Shown: positions 52,443 to 62,126 of the stretch, in pieces | Layout: each line of letters starts with the position of its first letter | How positions within the stretch are numbered: the stretch's first letter is position 1 | Origin: Deltaproteobacteria bacterium | GTDB lineage: Bacteria; Desulfobacterota; Binatia; UBA1149; JAJCZL01 | Assembly: GCA_029262415.1 (NCBI GenBank) | Contig: JAJCZL010000056.1 | Location: forward strand, 123,819 to 187,818 | Length of the DNA: 64,000 nt | Reading direction: 5' to 3' | Translations under genes and position numbers: made by a program | The notes under the pieces: generated by a model | Seen by the model: the letters and a program-made list of their open reading frames with translations, nothing else | What the model was told of the DNA's origin: nothing | Database searches by the model: none

Positions 52443-55169
52443 TTGCCTGAACAAAAGACACCGCCGGTCGTTCGCTCAACTCTTCTGCCGTCACCGGTCG
52501 GCTTCGTCGGCGGCCTGCCTGAGGTCGCTGCAGAGTATATTCAGGCGGTAACCGCGGAACTCGAAGAGGCCCACTGGTCGGGCGCGCCCGGTGCGGATAC
52601 TTCGGTGCGCTATACCAGTGCGGCCGATAATCTTCTACGTTTTATCTTCGAAGCAGCTAGCGAGCGCTTCAGCCGTCGCTACGCGCGTGCGCACCAGCGC
52701 TGCGCGGTCCTGGCGCTGGGAAGTTACGGTCGCAGGGAACTCAACCCCAAGTCGGACTGGGACATCCTCGTTGTTTACCCCACGACGATGAATCCGTACG
52801 TCGAGACCGTTGCGGAGTCGTTGTGCTATACGTTGTGGGACGCAGGCATCCAGGTGGGTCACGCGGTGCGCAGTTTCAAACAGTGCGCCGAACTGGCCGC
52901 AAAAGACCTGACCATCAAGACTTCAATTCTCGACGGACGCTTCGTTTGCGGCAGCACCGAACTCGCTGGTGAGTTCGTCGAAAAGGTGCAGAACACGATC
53001 GCCTCCGCCGATCCCGATGGCTTTGTTGACGCCAAGGTGCGCGAGTCGGAAAAACGCCACGGCAACTACGGCGGCTCAATCTTCATGCTCGAGCCGAACA
53101 TCAAAGAGGGGCAAGGCGGTCTGCGCGATCTGCATACCGCTTTGTGGATTGCGCGTGTCAAGCACGGCATTCAAAACCTAGAAGGTCTGGTTGAGCACAA
53201 GATCGTCTCGCAGACAGAGCTCGTCGAGCTGATGGGGGCGCGCGATTTCCTGCTCCGTGCGCGTAACTCGCTGCACTTTCTCACCGGCAGCAAGCAGGAC
53301 AACCTGACGTTTGAACGCCAGGAGGCCATCGGCGAGCGTTGCGGATACGGCGGCGAGAACGGCAACACGGCCGGTGAGTTGTTCATGCGCGACTATTACA
53401 GCAACGCGGCGCTCATTTGGCGCGTCAGTACCGACCTGATCAACCGGTTGGTTGATTCGCCGCAGCAGCCGGGCCTTCTCGACCGCTTGGTCGGCCGCAC
53501 CGTACGCGAGAAGGTTAAGCTGCAGCGGGGTCGTCTCGCCGCCGATGAGTCGTTGGTCGACGAAGACCCCGTCAATCTGATTCGCATCATGCACGATGCC
53601 CAACGTTTGGAGGTCGATCTCTCCTCTTCCACTCGCGAAATGCTCCGGCGTAAGGCGGACCTGCTGACACCGGAGATCGCAGAATCAAAAGCGGCGGTAG
53701 CCGCGTTTTTCGATATCTTGAAGTGGAAGACGGGTGTGTTCATAACGCTTGCGCAGATGAACAGGCTGGGAGTTCTCGGCCGTTTGATTCCCGAGTTCGG
53801 CCGTCTGTTTTGCATGGTCCAGCACGATTTCTACCATGTCTACACGGTCGACGAGCACTCGTTGATCGGTGTGCGCGAGCTCGAACGCTTGCGCGACGGC
53901 GAGTTCATGAAAGATAGCCCGTTGCTGACGCAGATCATGCGTGAGTGCGACCACCCCGAACTCCTGTTTTTAGCGATGATGCTTCACGACCTCGGTAAAG
54001 GCTACGGCGGTGACCACGACGAGAAGGGCGCGCTGATGGTCAAGGACATCGCCAAGCGTCTCCGCATCAACCACGACGACCGGCGCGCGCTCGAGTTTTT
54101 GGTGCGTTACCACCTCAACATGTCGATGCTTGCCCAGACCCGCGATATCGAAGACGATATGCTGGTCGCCGATTTCGTCGAACTGGTCGGAACGTACAAG
54201 AACCTCACTTACCTGTATCTACTCACCTTCGCCGATATGCGTGCGGTCGGACCGAAAGTGTGGAGCGGTTGGAAAGACAACTTGCTTAGCGAGCTCTACA
54301 GACGGGCGTCGGAGATGTTCGACACTGGATTGGTTACCGAGCGCGATCTGACACGCAGGGCTGAACGGGCACGTAAACGCGCGGTCAAGCGCGCGGCGGC
54401 CGACAACGAACGTGAGCGCATAGAGTCCTTCGTTGGCGCGATGCCCGACTCGTACATGCTGTCCACGTCGGATGAGACGGTGGTCGATCACTGGCGGCTG
54501 GTGGACTCACTCGGTACAGACGGGTTTACGAGCGGTGTCGTTCATTTTCCAGAGCGCGGGTTCTCGGAATTCACGGTCTGCACGCGCGACCTTCCTGGTG
54601 CGTTCGTGCGCATCACTGGGGTACTTCTCGCCCACGGCCTGAACGTCATAGGTGCGCGTATCGTGACGTCCTCGGACGGTGTCGCGCTCGATGTCTTCCG
54701 TATCGATCACCAAGGCAGTGCCGAGGTGGCGATGGATCCAGAGGTTTGGACGCGCGCACGTGAGGGGCTGCAGGGCGTGCTCGAGGGGCGCGTCGATGTC
54801 GACATCCTGGTTGCCGAGGTACGTGCGGCCAGCGAACGTAGCATCGCGACGCGCCAGGTGAGACGGATGATCACCCGCGTGGAGATCGACAACGATGTTT
54901 CGAAGACCTACACGGTCATCGACCTATACACCTCGGATCGTCTCGGCGTCTTGTTTACAGTGGTGAACTGTATCTACCATCTGGGGATGATCATCCATCT
55001 CGCGAAGATCACCACCCAAGTAGACCGTGTACTTGATGTCTTTTACGTCACTGACGCAGAGGGTCGCAAGATCACCAGTGCCGACTGGCTCGAGGAGATC
55101 CGCACCATTATCGTCGAGACGCTCGACGGCAGCGTCGTCGAGCCGACTGCGCGTGCGCAGCCGGCCTGA
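52443..55169 (+). CDS. glnD: Protein-PII uridylyltransferase/uridylyl-removing enzyme GlnD
   Basis: Nucleotidyltransferase ALGSYGRRELNPKSDWDILVVYP; HD domain MLHDLGKGYGGDHDEKGALM; two C-terminal ACT domains. Confidence 0.93.
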   Translation: MPEQKTPPVVRSTLLPSPVGFVGGLPEVAAEYIQAVTAELEEAHWSGAPGADTSVRYTSAADNLLRFIFEAASERFSRRYARAHQRCAVLALGSYGRRELNPKSDWDILVVYPTTMNPYVETVAESLCYTLWDAGIQVGHAVRSFKQCAELAAKDLTIKTSILDGRFVCGSTELAGEFVEKVQNTIASADPDGFVDAKVRESEKRHGNYGGSIFMLEPNIKEGQGGLRDLHTALWIARVKHGIQNLEGLVEHKIVSQTELVELMGARDFLLRARNSLHFLTGSKQDNLTFERQEAIGERCGYGGENGNTAGELFMRDYYSNAALIWRVSTDLINRLVDSPQQPGLLDRLVGRTVREKVKLQRGRLAADESLVDEDPVNLIRIMHDAQRLEVDLSSSTREMLRRKADLLTPEIAESKAAVAAFFDILKWKTGVFITLAQMNRLGVLGRLIPEFGRLFCMVQHDFYHVYTVDEHSLIGVRELERLRDGEFMKDSPLLTQIMRECDHPELLFLAMMLHDLGKGYGGDHDEKGALMVKDIAKRLRINHDDRRALEFLVRYHLNMSMLAQTRDIEDDMLVADFVELVGTYKNLTYLYLLTFADMRAVGPKVWSGWKDNLLSELYRRASEMFDTGLVTERDLTRRAERARKRAVKRAAADNERERIESFVGAMPDSYMLSTSDETVVDHWRLVDSLGTDGFTSGVVHFPERGFSEFTVCTRDLPGAFVRITGVLLAHGLNVIGARIVTSSDGVALDVFRIDHQGSAEVAMDPEVWTRAREGLQGVLEGRVDVDILVAEVRAASERSIATRQVRRMITRVEIDNDVSKTYTVIDLYTSDRLGVLFTVVNCIYHLGMIIHLAKITTQVDRVLDVFYVTDAEGRKITSADWLEEIRTIIVETLDGSVVEPTARAQPA

Positions 55170-55186
55170 GGGACGGGGCGATAGCG

Positions 55187-56128
55187 ATGCGCGGCGAGAC
55201 TTGCATCGATGAGGCGATCGACGGCTTCCTCTCTCATTTGGCGACAGAGAAGGGAGTATCGCGCCACACGCTTTCGGCGTACGGGCGCGACCTACTTCGG
55301 TTTGCTAATTGCATGGAGTCGCGCAATCGCGCTTACGCAGGGGCGGTCGCGCGCGACGACGTGGTGGCGTTCCTCAGCGAACTCACGGCCGACAGGCTTG
55401 CCTCGTCTTCTAAGAACCGTGCACTCTCTGCGGTTCGTGGTTTGTTCAAGTACTTGTTGAGAGAGTCGCTGATTACCAGCGATCCCAGCCGCGATGTCGG
55501 CTCGCTTCGTAAACCCCGCAAGATCCCGCAGCAGATCTCACCCGCCGGTGTTGTGCGTATTCTCGACGCTCCAACCGGCGATTCGCCCCGTGCGCTTCGC
55601 GACCGTGCGATGCTCGAAGTGCTTTACGGTTGTGGGCTGCGGGTCAGCGAACTAGTTGGGCTGCGGACCTCGCAGGTCAATGTTCGCGACGGATTCTTGA
55701 CCGTATGGGGCAAGGGGTCCAAGGAGCGAGCGGTTCCGGTCGGCCGTGTAGCGCTCGCTGCGCTACGTGCCTACATGGAGGCGGGGCGCCCCGCCTTCGA
55801 CCGCGAACGAGGCAGCGCCTTCTTGTTTTTGAATAGGTTCGGTAAGGCGATGAGTCGTCAGGGGTTTTGGAAACGGTTGCGGGCGTATGCACTCTCAGCG
55901 GGGATATCTGAGGTTTCACCGCACGTCTTGAGGCACTCCTTTGCGACCCATCTACTGGAGGGCGGCGCCGACCTGCGCTCGGTGCAGATGATGCTCGGGC
56001 ACGCCGACCTCTCGACCACCCAGATTTACACCCATGTGGCGGGGGCTCGACTGCGCAAGGTTCACACTGAGTTCCACCCGCGTGGGCGGATGAACCCTAG
56101 CGCGAAAGAGCGGCGAGGCGAGGAGTGA
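55187..56128 (+). CDS. xerD: Site-specific tyrosine recombinase XerD/XerC
   Basis: SAM-like N-terminus; [53 protein letters not shown]. Confidence 0.93.
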   Translation: MRGETCIDEAIDGFLSHLATEKGVSRHTLSAYGRDLLRFANCMESRNRAYAGAVARDDVVAFLSELTADRLASSSKNRALSAVRGLFKYLLRESLITSDPSRDVGSLRKPRKIPQQISPAGVVRILDAPTGDSPRALRDRAMLEVLYGCGLRVSELVGLRTSQVNVRDGFLTVWGKGSKERAVPVGRVALAALRAYMEAGRPAFDRERGSAFLFLNRFGKAMSRQGFWKRLRAYALSAGISEVSPHVLRHSFATHLLEGGADLRSVQMMLGHADLSTTQIYTHVAGARLRKVHTEFHPRGRMNPSAKERRGEE

Positions 56129-56196
56129 CGCTGATTCGCAGGCCCGGCCTTCAAGTGCTAGGTTAAGACGGTGTCGCAGGGCGGCACTCCTTCCAC

Positions 56197-56862
56197 ATGA
56201 ATTTCGACATCGCCCAGGCGGTCCTGTGGATTTTCCCGCTCCTTCTGGCTTTGGTTCTGCACGAGGTCGCGCACGGTTGGGTCGCGAATCGTCTTGGCGA
56301 TGACACTGCTGCGAGGATGGGACGGCTGACGCTCAACCCACTGGCGCATATCGACCCGATCGGGACGCTGTTGATGCCGGGTCTGCTGATCATGTCCGGC
56401 GCTCCGATCCTGTTCGGCTACGCCAAGCCCGTCCCCGTGGTGTGGCACAACCTGAGGAACCCGGTTCGCGATATGGTTTACGTGGCCGCTGCCGGACCGG
56501 CGATGAACTTGGTGTTGGCGGTAGTCTGCGTTCTTGCACTGCGCGTGATGGGCGAGGCCGCCGCCTACACGCCCGATATTGGCGGCGCCGATATCGCAGT
56601 CGCGCAGCCGCTCGCGATCATGCTCACGTTCGGCGTACGTCTGAACGTGTTGCTGGCGGTGTTTAACCTTATCCCCGTACCACCGTTGGACGGTGGGCGC
56701 GTGGCGGTCGGCCTGTTGCCTTCGGGACCGGCGCAAGCGCTTGCCCGCGTCGAACCGTTTGGGTTCATGATTGTTTTCCTCCTGTTGATGAGTGGAGTGC
56801 TGTGGAACGTTTTAGGGCCGATAATCAACGCGGTCATCGGGATGCTTTCGTGGCTGTTGTGA
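56197..56862 (+). CDS. Site-2 protease family (M50) membrane metalloprotease
   Basis: LVLHEVAHGW (HExxH); NLIPVPPLDGGRV (NPDG-type motif). Confidence 0.92.
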   Translation: MNFDIAQAVLWIFPLLLALVLHEVAHGWVANRLGDDTAARMGRLTLNPLAHIDPIGTLLMPGLLIMSGAPILFGYAKPVPVVWHNLRNPVRDMVYVAAAGPAMNLVLAVVCVLALRVMGEAAAYTPDIGGADIAVAQPLAIMLTFGVRLNVLLAVFNLIPVPPLDGGRVAVGLLPSGPAQALARVEPFGFMIVFLLLMSGVLWNVLGPIINAVIGMLSWLL

Positions 56863-56868
56863 GTACGA

Positions 56869-57900
56869 TTGCCGAAACATAAGAAAAAAGACGAACGCTC
56901 TGCACGCGAGCCGGTTGTAACCAATACCGTCGTCTCCGGGAGCAGGCCCACCGGCGATTTACACCTAGGGCATCTGCACGGCGCGCTACGCAACTGGTGC
57001 AAATTTCAGGATGCGTATTCAAGCTATTTCTTCGTAGCCGACTGGCACGCGCTCACCACTGAGTACGCCGATCCGAGTGGGATTCAAGAAAGCACGCAGT
57101 CGATGGTTCTTGATTGGCTCGCAGTGGGATTGGATCCGGAGCGCAGCGTCATCTTCCGCCAATCCGCGGTTTCTGAACACGCCGAACTACACCTGATTCT
57201 CTCGATGATCGTCCCGGTGCCGTTGCTCGAGCGCGTCCCTACCTACAAGGAACAGCAGCAACAACTTTCGGGCAAAGACCTCTCGACCTACGGGTTTCTC
57301 GGCTACCCCCTGCTGCAGGCGGCCGACATCCTCGTCTACAAGGGCGATCGTGTTCCGGTCGGCGAGGACCAGCTGCCGCACGTAGAACTCACGCGCGCAG
57401 TGGCGCGCAAATTTAACAACCTGTACGGCGAGGTGTTTCCCGAGCCGAGCGGAGAGATTGTCCGCGCCGCGAAGGTCCCGGGCACCGACGGTCGTAAGAT
57501 GAGTAAATCTTACGGCAATACCGTCAACCTGCGCGACGATCCCGAGACGGTCCACAATAAGCTGGCACGGATGGTTACCGACCCGGCCCGCAAGCGGCTC
57601 GCCGATGCGGGTGACCCGGCGCTGTGCCCGGCCTTTAGGTTGCATGAAATCTACTGTACCGAAGAGGAGAAAGCGGAGCTGACCGAGGCGTGTAAGAGCG
57701 CCTCGATCGGGTGTCTGGACTGTAAGAAGGTGATGATTAAGCACGTGCTCGAAGACCTCGACCCGATTCGCGAACGGCGTACGGCGCTGGAGGCGAGCCC
57801 TGGGTTGATCGACGAGGTGCTCGACGCGGGTGCGAAGAAAGCGCGCGTAGCGGCGGCGGAGACGATGGCCGAGGTACGCAAGCGAGTGGGGGTGAAATAG
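56869..57900 (+). CDS. trpS: Tryptophanyl-tRNA synthetase
   Basis: SGSRPTGDLHLGHLHGAL; DGRKMSKSYGNTVNL (KMSKS). Confidence 0.95.
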   Translation: MPKHKKKDERSAREPVVTNTVVSGSRPTGDLHLGHLHGALRNWCKFQDAYSSYFFVADWHALTTEYADPSGIQESTQSMVLDWLAVGLDPERSVIFRQSAVSEHAELHLILSMIVPVPLLERVPTYKEQQQQLSGKDLSTYGFLGYPLLQAADILVYKGDRVPVGEDQLPHVELTRAVARKFNNLYGEVFPEPSGEIVRAAKVPGTDGRKMSKSYGNTVNLRDDPETVHNKLARMVTDPARKRLADAGDPALCPAFRLHEIYCTEEEKAELTEACKSASIGCLDCKKVMIKHVLEDLDPIRERRTALEASPGLIDEVLDAGAKKARVAAAETMAEVRKRVGVK

Positions 57901-57902
57901 CG

Positions 57903-58742
57903 ATGGCGACTCGGGGATATACAGTCAAGCTCGATGCATTCGAAGGGCCGTTGGATTTGTTGCTTCACTTGGTGAGGACCAACGAACTCGACATATATCA
58001 CCTCCCAATCGCGACGATCACCGATCAATACCTCGCCTACCTCGAGATGTTCGAGGAGCTCAATCTCGATATTGCCAGCGAGTATCTAGTGATGGCGGCT
58101 TCACTGACCTATATGAAGTCGCGACTGCTGCTTCCCACCGAGGACGACGACGAAGAGGCGGAGGAAGAGAACCCGGTTCAGGATCTGGTGCGGCAACTCG
58201 CCGAGTACTCGCGTTACCGGGAGGCCGCCGAAGCGTTGCGCGACCGTGCGCTGCTCGACCGCGACGTGTTCCGAAGAGCACCGCTTCCGGCTGATGACTT
58301 CAACGAACCGGGAGAGATCGCTCCGATCAAAATCGAACTCGGCGATTTGTTTGAAGGCCTGCGCCGTGTGCTTCAAGCCGCCGCCGCGCGCAAGCCGCAC
58401 ATGCTTCCGGTAGAGGACTACAGTGTCGCCGAGTGTGTGCGGTCGGTTATCGCGAAACTGCGTTCTACGCAGAGCATGCAGTTCGAGGATGTCTTCGAAG
58501 ATACTGCGACTCGCGGCTATATCGTTGCGACCTTCATCGGATTGCTCGAAATGCTCAAGCTTTGCATCATAGAAGCGCGACAAGACGTGAACCGCGGACC
58601 GATCTTGTTGAGCTTGATCGACAAGACGGTTGACGATCGCGTATTCGAATTGATCGGCACGTACGGTGCCGGAGACCTGCCGGGAGTGTCGGCCGCGAGC
58701 GAGGAATCGACTGCACCGCCGGACCCGCAGGCCGAGGCGTGA
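57903..58742 (+). CDS. scpA: Segregation and condensation protein ScpA
   Basis: YTVKLDAFEGPLDLLLHLVRTNELDIYHLPIATITDQYLAYL; C-terminal winged-helix FIGLLEMLKL. Confidence 0.95.
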   Translation: MATRGYTVKLDAFEGPLDLLLHLVRTNELDIYHLPIATITDQYLAYLEMFEELNLDIASEYLVMAASLTYMKSRLLLPTEDDDEEAEEENPVQDLVRQLAEYSRYREAAEALRDRALLDRDVFRRAPLPADDFNEPGEIAPIKIELGDLFEGLRRVLQAAAARKPHMLPVEDYSVAECVRSVIAKLRSTQSMQFEDVFEDTATRGYIVATFIGLLEMLKLCIIEARQDVNRGPILLSLIDKTVDDRVFELIGTYGAGDLPGVSAASEESTAPPDPQAEA

Positions 58743-58773
58743 CCCGCAGCGGGCACGGGGAGACCCTCGTACA

Positions 58774-59679
58774 ATGAAACTGAAAGACGTCGACGTCATC
58801 ACTGAAAAGGACCTCAGCGTGGAGGCCGCCGGCCCGTCCAAGGCGGGCAAGAAACGCGAAGCCGACGCCGGTGCCCAGGGCGTGGATGCAGACCAGCCCG
58901 CCGCCGAGGACGGCCGCGAGGGGCTCTGGCCGGTCGAGCGGCTGCGCCCCGTGCTGGAGGCTGTTTTGTTTGCCGCCGGCGATCCGCTGTCGATCAAGCG
59001 CATGAGTGAGGTGATCGATGGTCCCACGCGCAAAGAGGTCTACGACGGGCTGAAGGCCATCAAGAACGACTTCTTGACCAACGGACTACGGCTTGTCGAG
59101 GTGGCCGGTGGCTGGCAGTTCCGCACCGCTCCCGAGCATCACGCGGTCGTCAAACGGCTGTTTAAAGAACGGCCGCAAAGGCTTTCGCGCGCCGCTGTCG
59201 AGACCGCGGCTATCGTCGCGTACCGTCAGCCCTGCACGCGCCAAGATGTGGAATCGATTCGCGGGGTAGACTGCGGCGGGGTTCTTGAGACGCTTGTCGA
59301 ACGTACGCTGCTTAAGATTGCAGGTCGCCGCGAGGTTCCCGGCCGTCCTCTGGTCTATGCAACCACCACGGAATTCCTTGAACTGTTTGGGCTTAAAGAT
59401 TTGAAATCGCTGCCTGCGTTGGCTGAGCTGGACGACGACATACGTGCGCTCGCCGAGGATACGGATTTCGCGGAGCGCGGCGAGGCCACGGGCGTTGTAG
59501 CGTTGGAGGACGAAGAAATTGGTGAGGCAAACGACGAAGAACCGCCCACGGTCCGCGTCTTCGACGGGACCCAGTCGGTCGAAGAAGCCGACAACGACGC
59601 GCAAGACGAAACCGGTCACGCCGAAAACGACGAATACCAAAACGAAGCCGCCGGCGCCGACGAAAAGGACGGGCTCTAA
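58774..59679 (+). CDS. scpB: Segregation and condensation protein ScpB with long acidic tail
   Basis: VEAVLFAAGDPLSIKRMSEV-type core; SRAAVETAAIVAYRQPCTRQDVESIRGVDCGGVLETL; tail DEEPPTVRVFDGTQSVEEADNDAQDETGHAENDEYQNEAAGADEKDGL. Confidence 0.94.
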   Translation: MKLKDVDVITEKDLSVEAAGPSKAGKKREADAGAQGVDADQPAAEDGREGLWPVERLRPVLEAVLFAAGDPLSIKRMSEVIDGPTRKEVYDGLKAIKNDFLTNGLRLVEVAGGWQFRTAPEHHAVVKRLFKERPQRLSRAAVETAAIVAYRQPCTRQDVESIRGVDCGGVLETLVERTLLKIAGRREVPGRPLVYATTTEFLELFGLKDLKSLPALAELDDDIRALAEDTDFAERGEATGVVALEDEEIGEANDEEPPTVRVFDGTQSVEEADNDAQDETGHAENDEYQNEAAGADEKDGL

Positions 59680-60475
59680 ACCCAAGCAGGGGTCCAAGGC
59701 TCCGAAACCGAGCCGTCCGAATAGGGAGAAGGCGAACGCTGCATCTGCGAGCGTCCGCCTTCAAGTAATCATCTCCCGTGCTGGACTCGGTTCGCGGCGC
59801 GCTGCGGAGACGTGGATCAGCGAAGGAGACGTGACTGTCAACGGTAAGGTGGTTACCGCGCTGGGGTCGCGCGCGATTCCGGGCGTCGATCATATAAAGC
59901 TTCGAGGTAAGCTGATCCACGGTGATCGGCGTCTTGAGTACTACCTCTTCAACAAGCCTACCGGCTGCGTGACCACGATGCAGGACCCCGAGAAACGCTT
60001 CTGCGTGGGTGACGTGGTGCGCGCGATGAACCGTTCGGTGGTCCCCGTCGGTCGGCTCGACTATGCGAGTTCCGGGCTACTGCTTTTGACCAACGACGGG
60101 GTTCTGGCCCAGAAGCTTACCCACGCCCGTGCGCAGATCGAACGCACCTACCACGCGAAACTTTCGGCGGTGCCAAGCGAAGCTGTGCTCGAACGACTGC
60201 GCCGTAAGGTGTTTTTGGCCGATGGTCCGGCCCACGCCGTTCGCGTACGCAAGCTGCGCTCGGACGGCAATAAAGCGTGGGTCGAGATTGTCATTGCAGA
60301 GGGCCGCAACCGCCAGGTACGGCGTATGTTTGAAGCGGTTGGTATACTCGTGGAAAAGCTCCGGCGGACGAAAATGGGGCCGCTAACCCTCGGTCGCTTG
60401 GCTACAGGTGACGCGCGACGGCTCGAACAAAGCGAGATTGACGAACTGCGCGCGGTCACCGGCCGCAAATCCTGA
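59519..60475 (+). CDS. rluB: 23S rRNA pseudouridine synthase RluB/RsuA family with basic N-terminal extension
   Basis: S4 domain VRLQVIISRAGLGSRRAAETWISEGDVTVNGK; VGRLDYASSGLLLLTNDG; TTG/GTG start (59519/59522) with GGAGGA at 59505-59510. Confidence 0.9.
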   Translation: MVRQTTKNRPRSASSTGPSRSKKPTTTRKTKPVTPKTTNTKTKPPAPTKRTGSKPKQGSKAPKPSRPNREKANAASASVRLQVIISRAGLGSRRAAETWISEGDVTVNGKVVTALGSRAIPGVDHIKLRGKLIHGDRRLEYYLFNKPTGCVTTMQDPEKRFCVGDVVRAMNRSVVPVGRLDYASSGLLLLTNDGVLAQKLTHARAQIERTYHAKLSAVPSEAVLERLRRKVFLADGPAHAVRVRKLRSDGNKAWVEIVIAEGRNRQVRRMFEAVGILVEKLRRTKMGPLTLGRLATGDARRLEQSEIDELRAVTGRKS

Positions 60476-60517
60476 GTCTAAACAGCTCTGCGTGCTTTTA
60501 CGCCGCAGTGCGCCGAG

Positions 60518-60546
60518 TTGACATCAACCCCGGGCGTCCATACAAC
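60518..60546 (+). promoter_or_regulatory. Sigma70-type promoter for initiator tRNA
   Basis: TTGACA (60518-60523), 17-bp spacer, TACAAC (60541-60546). Confidence 0.6.
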
Positions 60547-60551
60547 CCTCG

Positions 60552-60628
60552 CGCGGGGTGGAGCAGTCTGGTAGCTCGGCGGGCTCATAACCCGCAGGTC
60601 GAGGGTTCAAATCCCTCCCCCGCACCCA
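60552..60628 (+). tRNA. Initiator tRNA-Met (CAU), CCA encoded
   Basis: 77-nt cloverleaf CGCGGGG TG GAGC AGTCTGGTA GCTC G GCGGG CTCATAA CCCGC AGGTC GAGGG TTCAAAT CCCTC CCCCGCA C CCA; C1xA72 mismatch and three consecutive G-C pairs in the anticodon stem. Confidence 0.97.
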
Positions 60629-60711
60629 TTTCTCTCGGGTACGACACCTTAGGATTCCAGGTACTTCTGCTGCTCCAGCTACGGCCCGGTTTTCGTCCTT
60701 ATCGGCTGGTG

Positions 60712-60815
60712 GGCACTGTCATAAGTTGAGCCGCGATTGGCAGACTGGCGCGATGAACAGCCGAAAGCCCGCGTATTACGGATATCGATTTCCCCCTGAG
60801 ATCATCAGCCACGCC
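60712..60815 (+). mobile_element. Left end of an IS6-family-like element: terminal repeat plus truncated transposase N-terminus
   Basis: GGCACTGTCATAAGTTGAG at 60712 resembles IS6-type ends; ATG 60753 encodes MNSRKPAYYGYRFPPEIISHA, resembling IS6 transposase N-termini, then similarity stops. Confidence 0.6.
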
Positions 60816-60826
60816 GATCTCGGATC

Positions 60827-62047
60827 TCAGTCTAAGGCGCACACTCCCCAGCTTTGCCCCGGAATCCCAGAGCCGTTGATGTGGCTGGTGCCGCAACTCG
60901 AAGCAGCCTTGACCCGGGGGAACACGGCCGTGTTTAGATCTGCGCAGCTCGTAGAGACGCCACACTCCGGCGAGAATCCGCTACCGGTCACCGACGAGCG
61001 AGCCAGCGTCGTACGGTCGTCAGTCGAATCGACATATACGCCATTCTCCGCACTGCCGGCAATAGTGCTGTCGCGTAGAACTATCTTCGTGCTTCGGACC
61101 CCCAAGCCGGACAAGGACACTCCGATACGATTACCATCGACGTTTGAGCGTTTCACTTTGACACGCGGCCTCTCTGTCCATGCGTCGCTGATGCCGATAT
61201 CGTTGCGCGAGATCGACGAATCAAGGGAAATCACGCGAGCATGCCTGAAACCGTTGGTCAGAACGCCATTCCCCGCGTTGTCATCTAGCGAGCTATTGAT
61301 GAGCTTTAGCTTCAGCTTGACGCTGCTATGCGAGAGGACAATGCCCGAACCGCCGTTAGAAACCACCTGTGAATCACGCGCCACCACCGAGTTAGACCAG
61401 ATTCCTGTGGAGAGATTTCCTGATATGGTCGAGCCCTCGACAGTGACCTTGCCGCGGGGAGCGTGGCGAAAATCCGTCTGGAGCGACCTAGTACGCACAC
61501 CGGCCGCGCCCCCGTTATTGGAGACGGTACTATCCACGATGGTCACAACCGTATTCTTGCCAATCGCATAGGCATAAACGCCCATGTCATCGTTGCCGGT
61601 GATCGTCACTCCCTCGATGACGATGCGCGCGGTGGGTAGATCGCGGAAGGAGGACGGTGTGCGCTCGTTGCGTACGCCGTAACCGGGACCGGTGATAGTG
61701 CCTGGGCCAACTATCGCAATTTCGGAGGTATCCCCACGGACTTCTCCGATCAGCGTATGGCCATTGAGGTCGAAGGTCCCATTCTTGTTCAGCAGCACCG
61801 ACGGAAGCGGCGCCGCCGAACAGTCCAGATCGGCGGTCAGTATGCCGTCACCCTCCAGTATCTGACCACAGGTGTCGACAACGACAGGCGGCGGCTCCGC
61901 GGCGAGCGCGGGCAGCGCCGTAGCCAGGACGATGCCTACACTGAGGACACCGATTGTTTTGCCCGCGATCCGGACGGTTTAGCGGGCCGAGGGGATGCTG
62001 TACTTGCGACGGCCCGGCCTGCCAGAATGAGAGACGCGCGTGCTCAT
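60827..62047 (-). pseudogene. Secreted right-handed parallel beta-helix repeat protein, interrupted by in-frame TAA (61979-61981)
   Basis: AAGGAGG SD 6 nt upstream of ATG 62047; 22 codons then TAA; the same frame continues TVRIAGKTIGVLSVGIVLATALPALAA (signal peptide) then beta-helix repeats to TGA at 60827. No ATG/GTG/TTG was found between the TAA and the signal-peptide core. Confidence 0.65.
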
Positions 62048-62126
62048 TAAGACCCTCCTTGAGACCAGTGACTCTAGGGCAATAGAACCCTTTGCGTCAA
62101 TCACATTCACATTCGCTAGCCCCCGA

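Noticed and set aside
60530-60640. tRNA-fMet as an attachment site for an integrated genomic island
   Set aside because: No integrase gene adjacent and I could not find a repeated copy of the tRNA 3' end downstream; the accessory content looks IS-driven.
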